Below, piece after piece: positions 23,901 to 33,919 of a stretch of DNA of 64,000 nt (the first letter of the stretch is position 1; each line of letters starts with the position of its first letter). This DNA is from Symbiodinium natans (Eukaryota; Sar; Dinophyceae; Suessiales; Symbiodiniaceae), in the NCBI GenBank assembly GCA_905221605.1, contig CAJNDS010002713.1, positions 243,655 through 307,654 on the forward strand, given 5' to 3'. The position numbers were made by a program, and so were the translations under genes. The notes under the pieces were generated by a model. The model saw only the letters and a list, made by a program, of their open reading frames with translations. It was not told where the DNA came from and did not search any database.

Positions 23901-25851
23901 CTTTCTTTGCTTGCTCGTCAGAAACCACCTCTGTATCATCGGCTCCTGGCGCATCCTTTGTTTTCACCTTTGAGTCACACTGCTCGTCCTGCTCCACGAG
24001 TCCCACAAGCTCATCTTTTTTGTGCTCCTGGACTTCAGGACCTCTCTTTTTCTCCGCCAAAGGCTTTGCCTCATCTGCTGTAATTCGCTCGGTGTCGACT
24101 TCCGGCGAACTTCCAGACGGCAACACTTCTCCCTTCATGGGAGTGGACCCATCATTGGAGTCCTTTGTCACACCTTCTGCAGCAGGCAAATCTTCCTCCA
24201 CTGCAGGGCAATTGAGTCGATCATCCACGGCAGGCATGCTTTCTTCCACCGCAGGATCCTTTGGTTCCATGGCCTCCAAAGGAGAATTTCCACCATCATT
24301 GACCACAGCTGCCTCATTGGCTCCGGTGTAGCCCTTGTCATTTCGTTCCTCGCTGCTAACTTCAGGTTGCACCAGTGCGTCCACCTGTGAACCTCCATCA
24401 TCAGCTGCTGCGGAGACCTGCGCCCCATTGTTGCAGTCGCCCGTGGAACGTAACGCCATATGCACCTCAACCCGTGCTTCCTTCGCACTCCAGGTAATAT
24501 CTGGCGCATCGACCCGCGCATCATTGGCGCTCCAGGCCTCATTTTTCAGATCTTCTGTGTCTCCAGCTATTCCAGAAGCTTCTTTTTCCCTTTGAATGGC
24601 AGGAACCTTGGCACCAAACGAAGAGACCTCCTCAGTCGCAACACACGACCTTTTCCCTCCGTCTTCCAAATCTCCAGGACCACATTCCCGAACGACAGGT
24701 ACCGCATCCACCACTCGATCTTCTGCAGCCGACACAGTTCCGATCTCCACATTGGGAATCTTGTCTTCTGGACCTACCGATTCCACCGCTGCCACACCCT
24801 CAGAAAGTGCTCCCATTCCTTCCCGATCCAGATGTTGAGCTCCAGCGATGTCTGTTCGGTTTCCAGGAATCTCCTCCTCATCAGGAGAACCCGAGGTCGG
24901 GGCGTCACCACCAGCCCTAGGACCGCTATCCCTGATAGTAGAGGAAAAATCTTTTTCACCTAAACTATTTACACTACCCTGGAATGCCCTCGTAGACTCA
25001 GTCTTCGGAGTAGAGGATGAAGAATCCAGTGCCGCCTCCATTTCCAGCTCATTGCCCGAAGGAGACCCAACCACCTCGTCACTCTTCATCTTTTCACCTA
25101 CCACCGGCAATGTCCACTTGCTTTCCTGCGTATCCAGGCAGTAATAATATTGTCTCCCATCTTCATGGAGGTGCCATTCCCACGTTGTCCCATCGCACGC
25201 TTTGATCAGATGCTCGTCTTTCCGAAAACCATCCCTTTCAGAGACCTGTCGCATCTCGTCCTCTTCTTCGGACAACTGTCGCAACCTCTCAGCCTCCATC
25301 TGTAGGATCTCCTCCTCCCCCATGGCGTATCCAGCAGCAGGTGCAGCTTCAAAGCTGTCCGCACCCTTCTGTTCATGACCGCTTCCACCACCTTGGGAAC
25401 TCGAAGATGGATCCCTTTTGATCTTGTTCAGAGGCCTCCTGGCCGCTTGCAGCACTTCTCCAATCAGATCGGTCTGAGACTCTTGGTCTACCATTCGACC
25501 CGAAGTCGAAGACGACGGCTGATACCCGTGTTTGTGCAACACTCGTAAAACAGTCACCTCCATTTCACGATCTATACCACCAGTCGCGTCCCAGTTCCTT
25601 TTCTCACCAGGCTTTGGCGATACAGAAACAGCACGTCCTTCAGCTTCAGCATTGCTAACCATATCCCTATTGGGATTCATACCCACATTGGGGCTTTCTG
25701 CAACCAAGGCCTCTTCCAGATGTTCTTCAGCGCCGGGAATCACCTCTTCCAACACCGATCTTTCACCCAGAGACTCAGCTGCACCATTTCCAGCTCCACC
25801 ATCTTGTCCACCATCCGAGGCAAGTTGGAGCCATCGCTTCGGAGAAGGCAT
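20914..25851 (-). CDS. Host-type RNA-binding protein: WW domain, S1-like fold and three CCCH zinc fingers
   Basis: A long host-type gene of 1,645 residues from the first ATG at 25851; an upstream GTG would add 11 codons. Domains in order are a WW domain at about 222-250 (WEWHLHEDGRQYYYC...WTLP), an acidic low-complexity region, an S1/cold-shock-like beta fold at about 664-730 (GDEIVGLVRCINGYGAFLDHG), and three CCCH zinc fingers at about 972-990, 1064-1087 and 1115-1137 (CKFFNRGRCRNGDECSYEH and relatives). A helical SAM-like segment and an Arg/Ser-rich end follow. CCCH fingers and S1 folds bind RNA, so a role in RNA processing is likely. The reading frame breaks near 20950 and again near 20700, suggesting a decayed retrocopy, unrecognised introns or errors. 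Confidence 0.72.
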   Translation of the reverse strand: MPSPKRWLQLASDGGQDGGAGNGAAESLGERSVLEEVIPGAEEHLEEALVAESPNVGMNPNRDMVSNAEAEGRAVSVSPKPGEKRNWDATGGIDREMEVTVLRVLHKHGYQPSSSTSGRMVDQESQTDLIGEVLQAARRPLNKIKRDPSSSSQGGGSGHEQKGADSFEAAPAAGYAMGEEEILQMEAERLRQLSEEEDEMRQVSERDGFRKDEHLIKACDGTTWEWHLHEDGRQYYYCLDTQESKWTLPVVGEKMKSDEVVGSPSGNELEMEAALDSSSSTPKTESTRAFQGSVNSLGEKDFSSTIRDSGPRAGGDAPTSGSPDEEEIPGNRTDIAGAQHLDREGMGALSEGVAAVESVGPEDKIPNVEIGTVSAAEDRVVDAVPVVRECGPGDLEDGGKRSCVATEEVSSFGAKVPAIQREKEASGIAGDTEDLKNEAWSANDARVDAPDITWSAKEARVEVHMALRSTGDCNNGAQVSAAADDGGSQVDALVQPEVSSEERNDKGYTGANEAAVVNDGGNSPLEAMEPKDPAVEESMPAVDDRLNCPAVEEDLPAAEGVTKDSNDGSTPMKGEVLPSGSSPEVDTERITADEAKPLAEKKRGPEVQEHKKDELVGLVEQDEQCDSKVKTKDAPGADDTEVVSDEQAKKVPRAGALESPGTHCYQEGDEIVGLVRCINGYGAFLDHGDLNVLIPAEGNNTCHFRFGDTVNGTVKLVEDDGTIILDTFLVLEEDVEDPSSTLRKWKPSGWSTWWTNPWYVGQWYRDSNGQWDWKQEEEQSDEELVIQELSSEEREERQLYGEKIYKALLENGNEEEAYVGKITGMLLGRPMEDLQECVADQAFLNAEARRAYGILQNGGWKPDGTESTGLGELTTFSRKQYHNALFELACKKRRFSRPVVGEAVATVLNQGEDEFWNALWLDTKLFLQELDGAVQSMSKRENKPMEAYMDPDQYKKAYMTPKTVLSPGYSKLCKFFNRGRCRNGDECSYEHRRYGEGWPGGGSTDPKNSQEADDEDGNIGDPPTEEGTVDEAQQEREDLAFRAKYNFGKGASKGEPTSGEPKGRLCLYYNQGGCKYGTACRYLHNDDIALEGTWEPGKSWDNASRKSLRDAGFHNCCFDYYLRGRCRKGLNFCKYSHDEMSEERLSLLKHLVQVANQVRFEKERGWEITDRSTFQPPASGGAESSSSSAPKALQMTNVSQKDGEKGTLDEAEADEQKNSVAASTGTQLQNPEEPIENWMARNAHLWVYTPHVSEVMITLGVTNVSDLQEFIFVEDLVDKGINKVTACKILQLVGEVRYRPGGPEKAVPSDASVRVQQSSGNKGTGRAAVRTLTQVREAEDSGAKTMPRGSYRELFDKVRYRDGWTLAQRSPLCVQKLRLVGVGMPPVNPPTKKYRSRSNPVRRGRPLLDKKQVRQVPRSRSQRRVQPAEVVEKPKPLELKPRGGLSYRFSRAWADVVDDDEQAEALVSYAASSSDSSEEETNAVQRLKEIFLQERDSQRTANRGNVPQSGSSGSNDGPKKSVHLGEGRDKASRGETRQEVTSQVFSLPQPSRRAERSQKRARDGSVMVGSLAVGSTDEVLPGQGVAGQVNVSESAQVLPGQEVAGQETAPEGADRFLARRLTKKKEKVGATTSVVMMRRCWMVVR

Positions 25852-26111
25852 TGCTTCTTGATCCCAAAAACCTTGAAAGAACACTTAACCGCAGGGAACC
25901 TAATTTGGGCTCATAACCTACGGGGGGACAACCAAGGAAGGAAATCAACTCCCCTAATCGCCCTGAACTTATATTTCCCAGATCGAACCAAGAAACAACC
26001 AAGAACACGGATAAGAGCAACAAGGAAGGGGCACCCTTACACAAGTAGAGGGGCACTAACCCAACCCTCACTCCCAAACACGGACTTTTTTCTTTGGACG
26101 GACTGGCCATC
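25852..26111 (-). other. Probable 5' untranslated region of the host gene
   Basis: About 260 bases lie between the first ATG of the host-type gene and the spliced-leader-like sequence. Plus-strand frames here are short and antisense. No other gene is seen. Confidence 0.45.
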
Positions 26112-26134
26112 CTTGAGCCAAACATAGTTTACGG
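26112..26134 (-). other. Relict dinoflagellate spliced-leader-like sequence
   Basis: Read on the minus strand, the segment starts CCGTA and ends TTTGGCTCAAG, which are the two ends of the 22-nt dinoflagellate spliced leader. The middle differs and is two bases longer. It lies about 260 bases upstream of the host gene's first ATG, on the same strand. Genomic relics of this leader mark genes re-inserted from trans-spliced mRNA in dinoflagellates. The match is imperfect. Confidence 0.5.
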
Positions 26135-26197
26135 GTTCATTAACCCTTTCAACTTCCAACACTAACTCCTTTCTACAATACCAATTGCAGCTCCGCA

Positions 26198-26263
26198 CCC
26201 TAAACCCTAAACCCTAAACCCTAAACCCTAAACCCTAAACCCTAAACCCTAAACCCTAAACCC
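26198..26263 (-). repeat. Telomeric heptamer tract (CCCTAAA)
   Basis: About nine perfect CCCTAAA units start the telomeric mosaic immediately upstream of the host gene. The orientation is CCCTAAA on the plus strand. Confidence 0.95.
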
Positions 26264-28341
26264 GAAGCCCTTTACAAGCCCTCAACCCTGAGCCCCTTGA
26301 AAATCCATAATTTTGCATTTTGAAGGCAACGGCTTGGGGCTACGGATGATCGTTGGCTGAGGTTGTTTCTTATGCCTTGGATTTTGTTTGGGGGGGTTAT
26401 GTGTTGGCCTTGAGGCCTTGGAGCTCGCTGTCTGAGGAGCTTCCCCCTGAATAACCTCATTCCAGCGATTCTTACTTGTAGGCTCGGGGTCCGAAGCTAA
26501 GGGTTTTTTGGGTGTAGGGTTTCAAGGATTTAGGGATTCTCGGATTCAGGGTTGAGGGTTTTAGAGATTTAGGGTTTAGGGATTAGGGATTTAGGGATTT
26601 AGGGGTTTGATCGGGTTCCTTGAGACCGGATGTCTTTTTTCTTCTAGGGGTGCCAAAAGAAATCAAGATCCTACCATCACAATAAGGACCACTCTACTGT
26701 CATGAAGGTAGAATGGAAGGTTTAGGAAGGGTTCTTCGGCTTCAGGGTTTTAGAGTTCTAGGCCTCGGCTGCCGCAGTGTGTGCGGCATGAATTTCAGCC
26801 AACAGAAGCGCTACAAGGACAGCATCGCAGTTGCTGTGTTATGATTATTCAGGCTAGTTAATAAGTTGCAGCTGCCCGAAGCCCCTAAACCCTATGCATG
26901 CCCTATGCCTTGGCCCCTAACCCTACACCCTACCTGAACAAGTCCCTGGAGCTTCGGGTTTCGGGTTTCGGGTTTCGGGTTTAGGGTTTAGGGTTTAGGG
27001 TTTAGGGTTTAGGGTTTAGGCTTTAGGGCACCACCCCAAAATTTCCACGGTGGTGGCGCGCAGGGAAAAAGTCCTGGAAGCCATGCTGAACAATGAGGAG
27101 CTCCCGGTCCTTCTGGGGCTGATGCTTTAGGCTTTATCAGGGGTTTATAGGAGTTGATCGGGGTTTATAGGGGTTTAGATAGGTTTGGGGTTTAGGGATT
27201 AGGGTTTAGGGTTCAGGGTTTCGGGTTTAGGGGCTGATGATTGCAAGTATTTCTTCTTAAAGTTCTGTGGGCCAACAGGCCGTACGCCCGTCTAAGTGGT
27301 TTAGGTGTTATGTTTGAGGGTTTTAGGGTTTTTTGAAGGGTTCAGGCGGAAATCTGCTCCTTACTTTGCCCAAAGCAGTAACGCTGACGCGCTCTGCACC
27401 CCACGGCCCTCCGCGGGGAATTCCTTCTCTTTCCCTTGACTGCAGCTCCTAAACACCAAACTCCTAAAACCCCAATCATAAGCCCTAAACGCTCCCAAGA
27501 ATCTCCCCCCTCCCGGGACTCCAGCTCCTAAACCCGAAAAACTCCTAAACCCTCAATCCTAAACTTCAAACGCTCCCAAGAATCCCCCCCTCAAGTCCCC
27601 TAAGCTCCCCCCCTCAAGTCCTCTGATTTCGGGTTTAGGGTTTAGGGTTTAGGGGTTTAGGGAAGAGTACCAAGAGCCCTAAACTGACAGGACATCCTCG
27701 TCTGCCTCTACGAGAAGCTCTTCCCCCACCGAACGGGCATCGCTCGGCCCCTTGCCCTTAGAAACCTCTCTATCTTACGTGGTTCAGGGTTTCGGGTTTC
27801 AGAGTTTCAGGGTTTATGGGGTTTTAGGGTTTAAGATGTAGGGTTTAGGGTTGAGGGCATCAGGGCTTATAGTTAATTATTGGGTTCAGGGATCAACTTA
27901 GGGGGTTTTTTGGTCAAGAGCTTTAGGCTTGCAGGGGGGTTTTAGGGGATTTAGGCTCTGGGGTTTAGGGTTTAGGGTTTAGAGCTTAGGGTTTTTGACT
28001 TGACAGCCCCGATGCAGCTCTGCATTCTGCTCGGGCTCTGCCAAGAGCCCGAATGCCGCCAAGCCCTAAGCCCTGCCTTGGAACCCTAAAACCCAAATAC
28101 GGCCGCTTACTTTGTGGTACTTTACTGTAACTTTAGACCCTTACCCTTTTTGGGTTAATTGGGTTTCTTAATGAGGCAGCTAAAAGTTTAATTTTTAGTT
28201 ACCCTCCTGAGTGCAGCCAAGCTTAGAAGCCCGTTGAGACTCAAGTTGAGACCTCTGGGAGCGTTGATCTTCGTGACATGGCCCCCCTTAATATGGTCCC
28301 TTCCCTTCAAAGGGCCCATACGCTTGGGTGGTATAGCATAG
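26264..28341. other. Telomeric mosaic, part 1: scattered TTTAGGG units between unique segments
   Basis: No gene is supported. The stretch alternates short unique segments with single or few TTTAGGG/TTTCGGG units, mostly TTTAGGG on the plus strand, with a longer tract at 26953..27028 (TTTCGGG then TTTAGGG). A poor CCCTAAA-like set lies at 27440-27560. Small open frames here are chance. Confidence 0.75.
28110..28224 (+). repeat. Dispersed repeat, copy 1
   Basis: About 115 bases (TTTGTGGTACTTTACTGTAA to GAGTGCAGCCAAGCT) recur in diverged form at 35623..35737. Both copies lie between telomeric tracts in the same orientation. Confidence 0.75.
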
Positions 28342-28480
28342 CCTAAACCCGAAACCCGAAACCCGAAACCCTAAACCCTAAACCCTAAACCCTAAGCCCT
28401 AAACCCTAAGCCCTAAACCCCAAACCCTAAACCCTAAACCCTAAACCCTAAACCCTAAACCCTAAACCCTAAACCCTACA
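28342..28480 (-). repeat. Telomeric heptamer tract (CCCGAAA then CCCTAAA)
   Basis: A run of about 19 units begins with three CCCGAAA variants and continues as CCCTAAA with occasional CCCTAAG/CCCCAAA changes. Confidence 0.93.
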
Positions 28481-29433
28481 GGGCCCATCTTAAAGGGACC
28501 ATGCAGCTACCCGACAGAGTCGAAGGAACCCCCCGGAGCCCCACAAAGTGAGGAGCCTGGGTGGCGGCGGCGGGCCTGAGGCGCACGGCGCGCGCAGACT
28601 TTGGGGAAGCACACGGTTCAGGGTTTAGGGTTTAGGGTTTAGGGTTTAGGATTTGGAGTCATATGCCCGATGCTCTCAGTACCACCTAAATTTACCAAGC
28701 TGTCGGTCGCCCAGAGGCCCCGTACATGTTGGGTGATTGCGGGGCTTAGGGTTGAGGGTTTAGGTTTGGGGTTTAGGGGCATCATGCTTTTTAGGGCCGA
28801 GCCTTTCAGGCTTTTCGGGTTGTTGGTTTGGGTTGCAGGATCGAGGGTGTTTGCCTGCGACGTCGCCTCAATCAGAAGCTGGATATCAGCCCTGCGGCAA
28901 GGTCCCGGGGGGCAGGGGGCCTCTTAAGCGCGGAGTTCCTACACGTCTCTCACCACGGGGGCGCACGAAGCCACCGGAAAATGTCTGTGCAATCCTTACC
29001 ACTCCAGAATGCGCATGTGTGTGCATGGATACATATTGTTTTCGAGCAACTGGTCCCTGGGGTTGGGCGATCGGGTTGGGTGCCTGGCCGGAGCCTTTGC
29101 CCGCCATGCTCCCGGCGGCCCCGGCGTTGCGGCAGCGGCCCGGCACGAACGCGCCCCGTCCTGCGCAAGGCGGCCGGGGGGGGGGGGGGTTTGGAGGGGG
29201 AGGGTTTGGGGTTTAGGGTCTAGGCGGAATGCTGAGAGGGGGTGGGTTCAGAGCAGGTGGTTTGGGCATGGTCAGTTTGTTCAATGCACCATGCAAAGGC
29301 GCAAGCCGAAATGAAAGCATCGGCATCACGGCGTGTGCTCCTAGGATTGTTTCTCAAAACCTTAGAACTGTATGGCATGGGGCTCTCAAAGGCTAAGCCC
29401 TAGGCCCTAAACCCTAAGCTCGAAAGACCCCTA
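28481..29433. other. Telomeric mosaic, part 2: GC-rich unique segment
   Basis: No gene is supported. The segment contains four TTTAGGG units at about 28618-28650, a very GC-rich stretch (28850-29190) and a run of 14 G at 29176..29189. Several overlapping open frames exist on both strands because GC-rich DNA lacks stops; none resembles a known protein. Confidence 0.65.
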
Positions 29434-29668
29434 CCCCTAAACCCTAAACCCTAAACCCTAAACCCTAAACCCTAAACCCTAAACCCTAAACCCTAAACCC
29501 TAAACCCTAAACCCTAAACCCTAAACCCTAAACCCTAAACCCTTAACCCTTAACCCTTAACCCTTAACCCTTAACCCTGAACCCTAAACCCTAAACCCTA
29601 AACCCTAAACTGTAAACTGACCCTAAACCCTAAACCCTAAACCCGAAACCCTAAACCCCAAGCCCTAA
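29434..29668 (-). repeat. Long telomeric tract with a CCCTTAA variant patch
   Basis: Over 30 heptamers occur. Perfect CCCTAAA is interrupted by a uniform patch of about six CCCTTAA units at roughly 29540-29577, then CCCTGAA and back to CCCTAAA. The clean patch suggests local amplification of one mutated unit. Confidence 0.93.
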
Positions 29669-30925
29669 AAGCCGATAGACCCGAAGACCCCTGCGTTTCA
29701 AGGATCCCCTCCGCTCCCCGCTGTTGCGGCTCCCGCTGGGGCTACGGCAGCTGCTGCGACTGCTCCTCAACCCAACAAGAAGTGTTTGGGGTTCAGGGTT
29801 TGAGGTTTAGGGTTTAGGGTTTATCATTTAGAGGAATGCACCCTCTCAGAAGTGGGGATCGTCTACTCCCTTACCCCGTTCTTTTTCTACTAAGGGCAGA
29901 TGGAACCATGAATCCTATCTACTTCCAGGAAACAGGATCCCAAAATGTTGGCCTCGCATCCCCATACAAGTCCCACAAGCCCCCTGGCACATCTTATAAG
30001 GACCTGTGCGTCACCCCGCCTATACGACCCAGCGTAGGCCCTTATTCCTTTTTTTAGGGTGTAGGTTCCCTTAGAGGCCTTCTTTGCCCTTTCTATTCTT
30101 GGGGTTACTCCTGAGCCTAGCTGCCCAATCTCCACTCAGCAGATTGTGCTTGAACTTTCTGGGTCAGGTTCAATTAAGGTTTAGGGTTTAGCCGTTAATA
30201 GTCTTCCATTTCACTGTGTGGAAAAGGCTTTTCGACCCACCATATTCTGCGTAAGAATCCTCAGAAAGATGGGGCTGAGGAAAGGGATATCCCAAGTTCA
30301 GTTCATTCAGGAACGTTCAAGCAATAGGTCCGATGTGCCCTAATTAAACTCACAACCCCAACCACTAAACAGACCTAAACCCTAAACCCTAAACCCTAAA
30401 ACCCCAAAACCCTAAAGCGGACCTAAGCCCTTCTTCTAAGCTTCTAAGAAGCTTGAGGCCTTCGTGGCAGGCGCCGCAACGCTCGCAGCGGGACGCGGTG
30501 GCAGTCAGCCCACGAGGTCACTGGTGCTGTGCTGGTTGGATCGTTTAGGGTTTAGGGTTTAGGGTTTAGCTTCTTTTTGGTTCGAGGTCCCAGGGATTTT
30601 GGGATGCAGTAGTGGCTTCCAGGCTCCACATCTGTGCTTTAAGGGATCTGTCTAAGCTGAAGCACAGAGGAGGCGGTGAGGGGGAGGCAGAGACTGTGCT
30701 CATCTCCCTAAACCCGAAACCCTAAACCCTAAACCCCTTCCCCTGCCCTTAAGTGTGGCGCATCCTGCCTGTAAGTGTGGCGCATCACGGCGGCCGGAGT
30801 TCATCGGGTCGGACAGAGGCACCGCGAATGGCTCCTGAACGTGATGAACATACTGAGCTGCACTCCTCCCCCACCACAAAAAGGAACAAAGAATACCAAA
30901 CCCAAAACGCAAAATCCCAACCCCG
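29669..30925. other. Telomeric mosaic, part 3: unique segments with short telomeric tracts
   Basis: No gene is supported. Short tracts occur near 29800-29825, 30374-30415, 30542-30572 and 30710-30735 in both orientations. The unique pieces between them do not read through as a single gene. Confidence 0.65.
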
Positions 30926-31102
30926 AAGCCCTAAACCCGAAACCCTAAACCCTAAACCCTATAAACCCTAAACCCTAGACCCTGAACCCTGAACCCTGAA
31001 CCCTGAACTCTGAACCCTGAACCCTGAACCCTGAACCCTGAACCCTGAACCCTGAACCCTAAACCCTAAACCCTAAACCCTAAACCCTAAACCCTAAACC
31101 CA
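30926..31102 (-). repeat. Telomeric tract with a CCCTGAA variant patch
   Basis: CCCTAAA units flank about twelve consecutive CCCTGAA units (30980-31068), again a uniform variant block inside the normal repeat. Confidence 0.93.
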
Positions 31103-31567
31103 TTCCCTGCAGTTGCAAAGCCTCACGTGCGATGGAGAGCCCGAGGCGCCCCGGGCCGAACTGAGTTGGGGGGCTCCCTTTGGGGTACCTTCCAGCCAAG
31201 CTACGCGACCAGGGTTCAAAGGGGACCCTGGACTAGTAAGGGAATTATATATATATATATAGAGTATGTGTATATATATATATGTATGTATATGTGTATG
31301 TGTATGTCTATGTATATATATATATGCTACCCCCCCCCCCCCAGCGACCTACCCTTTTTAGGCCTTTTTTAGGCCTTTTTAACAAAAAATAACAAACAAG
31401 GCCCAAAAGTCGCGTAGTTAATCACCGGGTAATGAAGGACAGTTACTGGGACACCCACCTCACAGACCCCGATAAGCCAGCATTTGGAAGAATCTACATT
31501 TTGAATCTGAAGCGGACAATGCTGTTTTTAGATGTTTAGATCAGTGTTTTTCTATGCAAATTGTGCG

Positions 31568-32330
31568 TTTTAAAGGGCAATTAATGTTTTGTTGAGCAAC
31601 TAATTTATTTATACAATTGTGTTTGTACGAGGCAAAGTATTTATCAAATAGTGAAACATTTTTCTTGGTTCTATGCGAATTTAGCTACTAGAGTAATTAT
31701 TAAGCAAAGAGCCCAATTTGACTCGAGTGAATACCATTTAAGGGAGCATACTCAACCAAGATACGAAATAGACACCATTCTCAACCAAAATATGGCAAAG
31801 TGTAGGTTTAAAGTGCAAATACTGTATTTATACAATTGTGCTTGTACTAGGCAAAGTATGCTCTCTGAAAAGTCCACTGAAATACCTTATGTTTACATAT
31901 TCATGAATCGTTTCTATTTTCGAAATAATCATTTTATGCGAATTTAGCTACTAGAGTAATTATTAAGCAAATAGCCCAATTTGACTCAAGTGAATACCAT
32001 TTAAAGGACCATACTCAACCAAAATACGAAATAAGCACCATATACAACCAACATATGGCAAAGTGTGGTTTAAAGGGCAAATAGTGCTTTGTTGAGCAAC
32101 TAATGCATTGAAACAGTTGTGTTTATACCAGGCAAAGTATTATTGAAATACTATCTGCAAAGTCAAATGAAACACCTTATGTTTACATATTCATGAAACA
32201 ATTTTTTTGAAGTATTCATTCTATGCGAATTTAACTACTAGAGGAATTCTTAAGCAAATAGCCCAATTTGACTCAAGTGAATACTATTTAAAGGACCATA
32301 CTCAACCAAATACGAAATAAACACTTGCGG
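31568..32330 (+). repeat. Internal tandem array, period about 263-287 bases
   Basis: The phrase TATGCGAATTTAGCTACTAG begins copies at 31672, 31935 and 32222, each followed by similar sequence for at least 100 bases. A partial unit precedes the first copy, and a further fragment begins near 32818. The copies are diverged, so the array is not recent. Confidence 0.85.
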
Positions 32331-33041
32331 AAATGGAAACGGTTCTACCTACATAACAATGAGACAAAGATTGCTGAAGTATTCACTAAAGACCACTTGT
32401 ATACTATGTCTGAAAAGCACAATTTGCATAAGCAAGCTTAAAAATGCACAATAATGGAAATCGGTTCTACTTACATAACGATGAAAAAAGATGTCTGAAG
32501 TATTCAATACCCTACCACATATATACTATGCTTGAAAAACGCAACTTGCACAATCTTGCACAAGAATCCTAGAAAAGTACTTCTAAAGTGAAGGCCATAC
32601 CACAAGCAAATTCACAAATACGTAAAAACATCCAAAAGCGCAAGCTTTTCAGGAGAATCTCTGGTGAAGTTTGGATTATAGGGTTTTGGGGTATCCCTGG
32701 ACGAGTAGGAGTCACTTTTTAAGCAAACAATTCTAAGCAATAAATGCTTTTTCTCAAGACAAGTATTGCAAATGCTGCTTCTAGATAATTAATCGCATTT
32801 ACCAGGCAAATATTATCCATGCGAATTTAGCTACCAGAGCACCAAGTAATGGCTGAATAAGGTCTACTACACTTGAGTACAACCAAAAGATGCACTAAAC
32901 ACTAGCGGCTCTACTTACATAATAACGAAACAAATAGTTCTGAAGCACTAGAAAGACCACTTGTATACTATTTTTGAAAAGCACAATTAGCATAAGCACA
33001 CTTAAAAATGCGTAGTTGTTGCCTCGTGACCGTGAAGGCGA

Positions 33042-33322
33042 ACCAAAAAGCCAAAATACCAAAACCAAAAAACCAAAAATACCAAAACCAAAAAAACCAA
33101 AAAAACCAAAACAAAAAAAAAACAAAAATACCAAAAAAACCAATTTTCTGGGGCTCTTGGAGAAGCCTCATAGGAAATTTCCTGAGAGTCCCGGAAAATT
33201 GGTTTTTTTGGTGTTTTTGGTTTTTTTGGTTTTGGTTTTTTTGGTTTTTTTGGTTTTGGTTTTTTGGTTTTTTTGGTTTTGGTTTTTTGGTTTTTTTGGT
33301 TTTGGTATTTTTGGTTTTTCTA
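33042..33322. repeat. Giant AACCAAAA/GGTTTTTT inverted repeat (hairpin)
   Basis: An A/C-only arm (33042-33150) of AAACC-type units faces a T/G-only arm (33195-33322) of GGTTTTTTT units. The centre is flanked by an 18-base imperfect palindrome (CCAATTTTCTGGGGCTCT against its complement). The single strand could fold into a hairpin of more than 100 bp. Open frames across it are low-complexity artefacts. Confidence 0.85.
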
Positions 33323-33480
33323 CTGTCCCGTGCATGCGATTTTAGTTGTATTTTAGTCTACGCCCTAGGAAATACGCTATATTGCACACCGAGTTTGCTT
33401 GCAGTGCAGCTGTGACTTGAGACAAGGCGAAAAAGGGTAGGTCACTGGGGGGGGGGGGGTACCATATATATATATGTATG

Positions 33481-33871
33481 TATATGTATATAGAGACACA
33501 TTTTAATGCGGTTCGAATATATTGAAACATAGTGTAATGTAACATCGTGTAAAATGTTTTGTTATCTCAAATTGAAGACGAATTTAGTATGATGTGACAT
33601 AATATAACATACATAAATACATAACTACACAAATAGCAATAGATTATATGAATAAATGAAAAATAAGTAAATAAATAAGTAAATAAATAAATAAATAATA
33701 AATATATATATATATAACTACTGTAAGGTATACAGAGATGTTTGCCTTCCTTTCTTTTTCTTTTGATTATTGTTGTTGATGTTTTTTGTTTTTTCTTTCT
33801 CTCTCTCTCTCTCGCTCTCTTTCCCTGTTTTTGCAGATATCTGTGTGTGTGGATGGAGAAAAAGAGAGAGC

Positions 33872-33919
<48 letters not shown>

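Larger units (their letters stand above)
31250..33480. mobile_element. AT-rich element with inverted ends, no coding capacity
   Basis: The left end (TA-rich, then TACC plus a C run, then AGCGACCTACCCTTTTT at 31343..31359) is mirrored at the right (AAAAAGGGTAGGTCACT, a G run, then TA-rich, about 33429..33480). Between them is AT-rich DNA unlike the GC-richer surroundings, with an internal repeat array and a giant hairpin near the right end. No ORF resembles a transposase. It is best read as a non-autonomous DNA transposon or foldback element. The C/G and TA tracts weaken the exact boundary. Confidence 0.62.

Noticed and set aside
26198-26263. True chromosome end (telomere)
   Set aside because: Tracts are short, interstitial, in both orientations and flanked by unique DNA on both sides.
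28828-29223. Overlapping long frames on both strands in GC-rich DNA
   Set aside because: GC-rich sequence lacks stop codons by chance. The frames overlap each other in all phases and resemble no protein.
31568-32330. CRISPR-like array
   Set aside because: The repeats are about 270 bases long, diverged and lack short constant repeats with unique spacers.
33008-33415. Frames encoding Lys/Pro or Phe/Gly repeats
   Set aside because: They are products of the AACC/GGTT simple repeat and its inverted copy.
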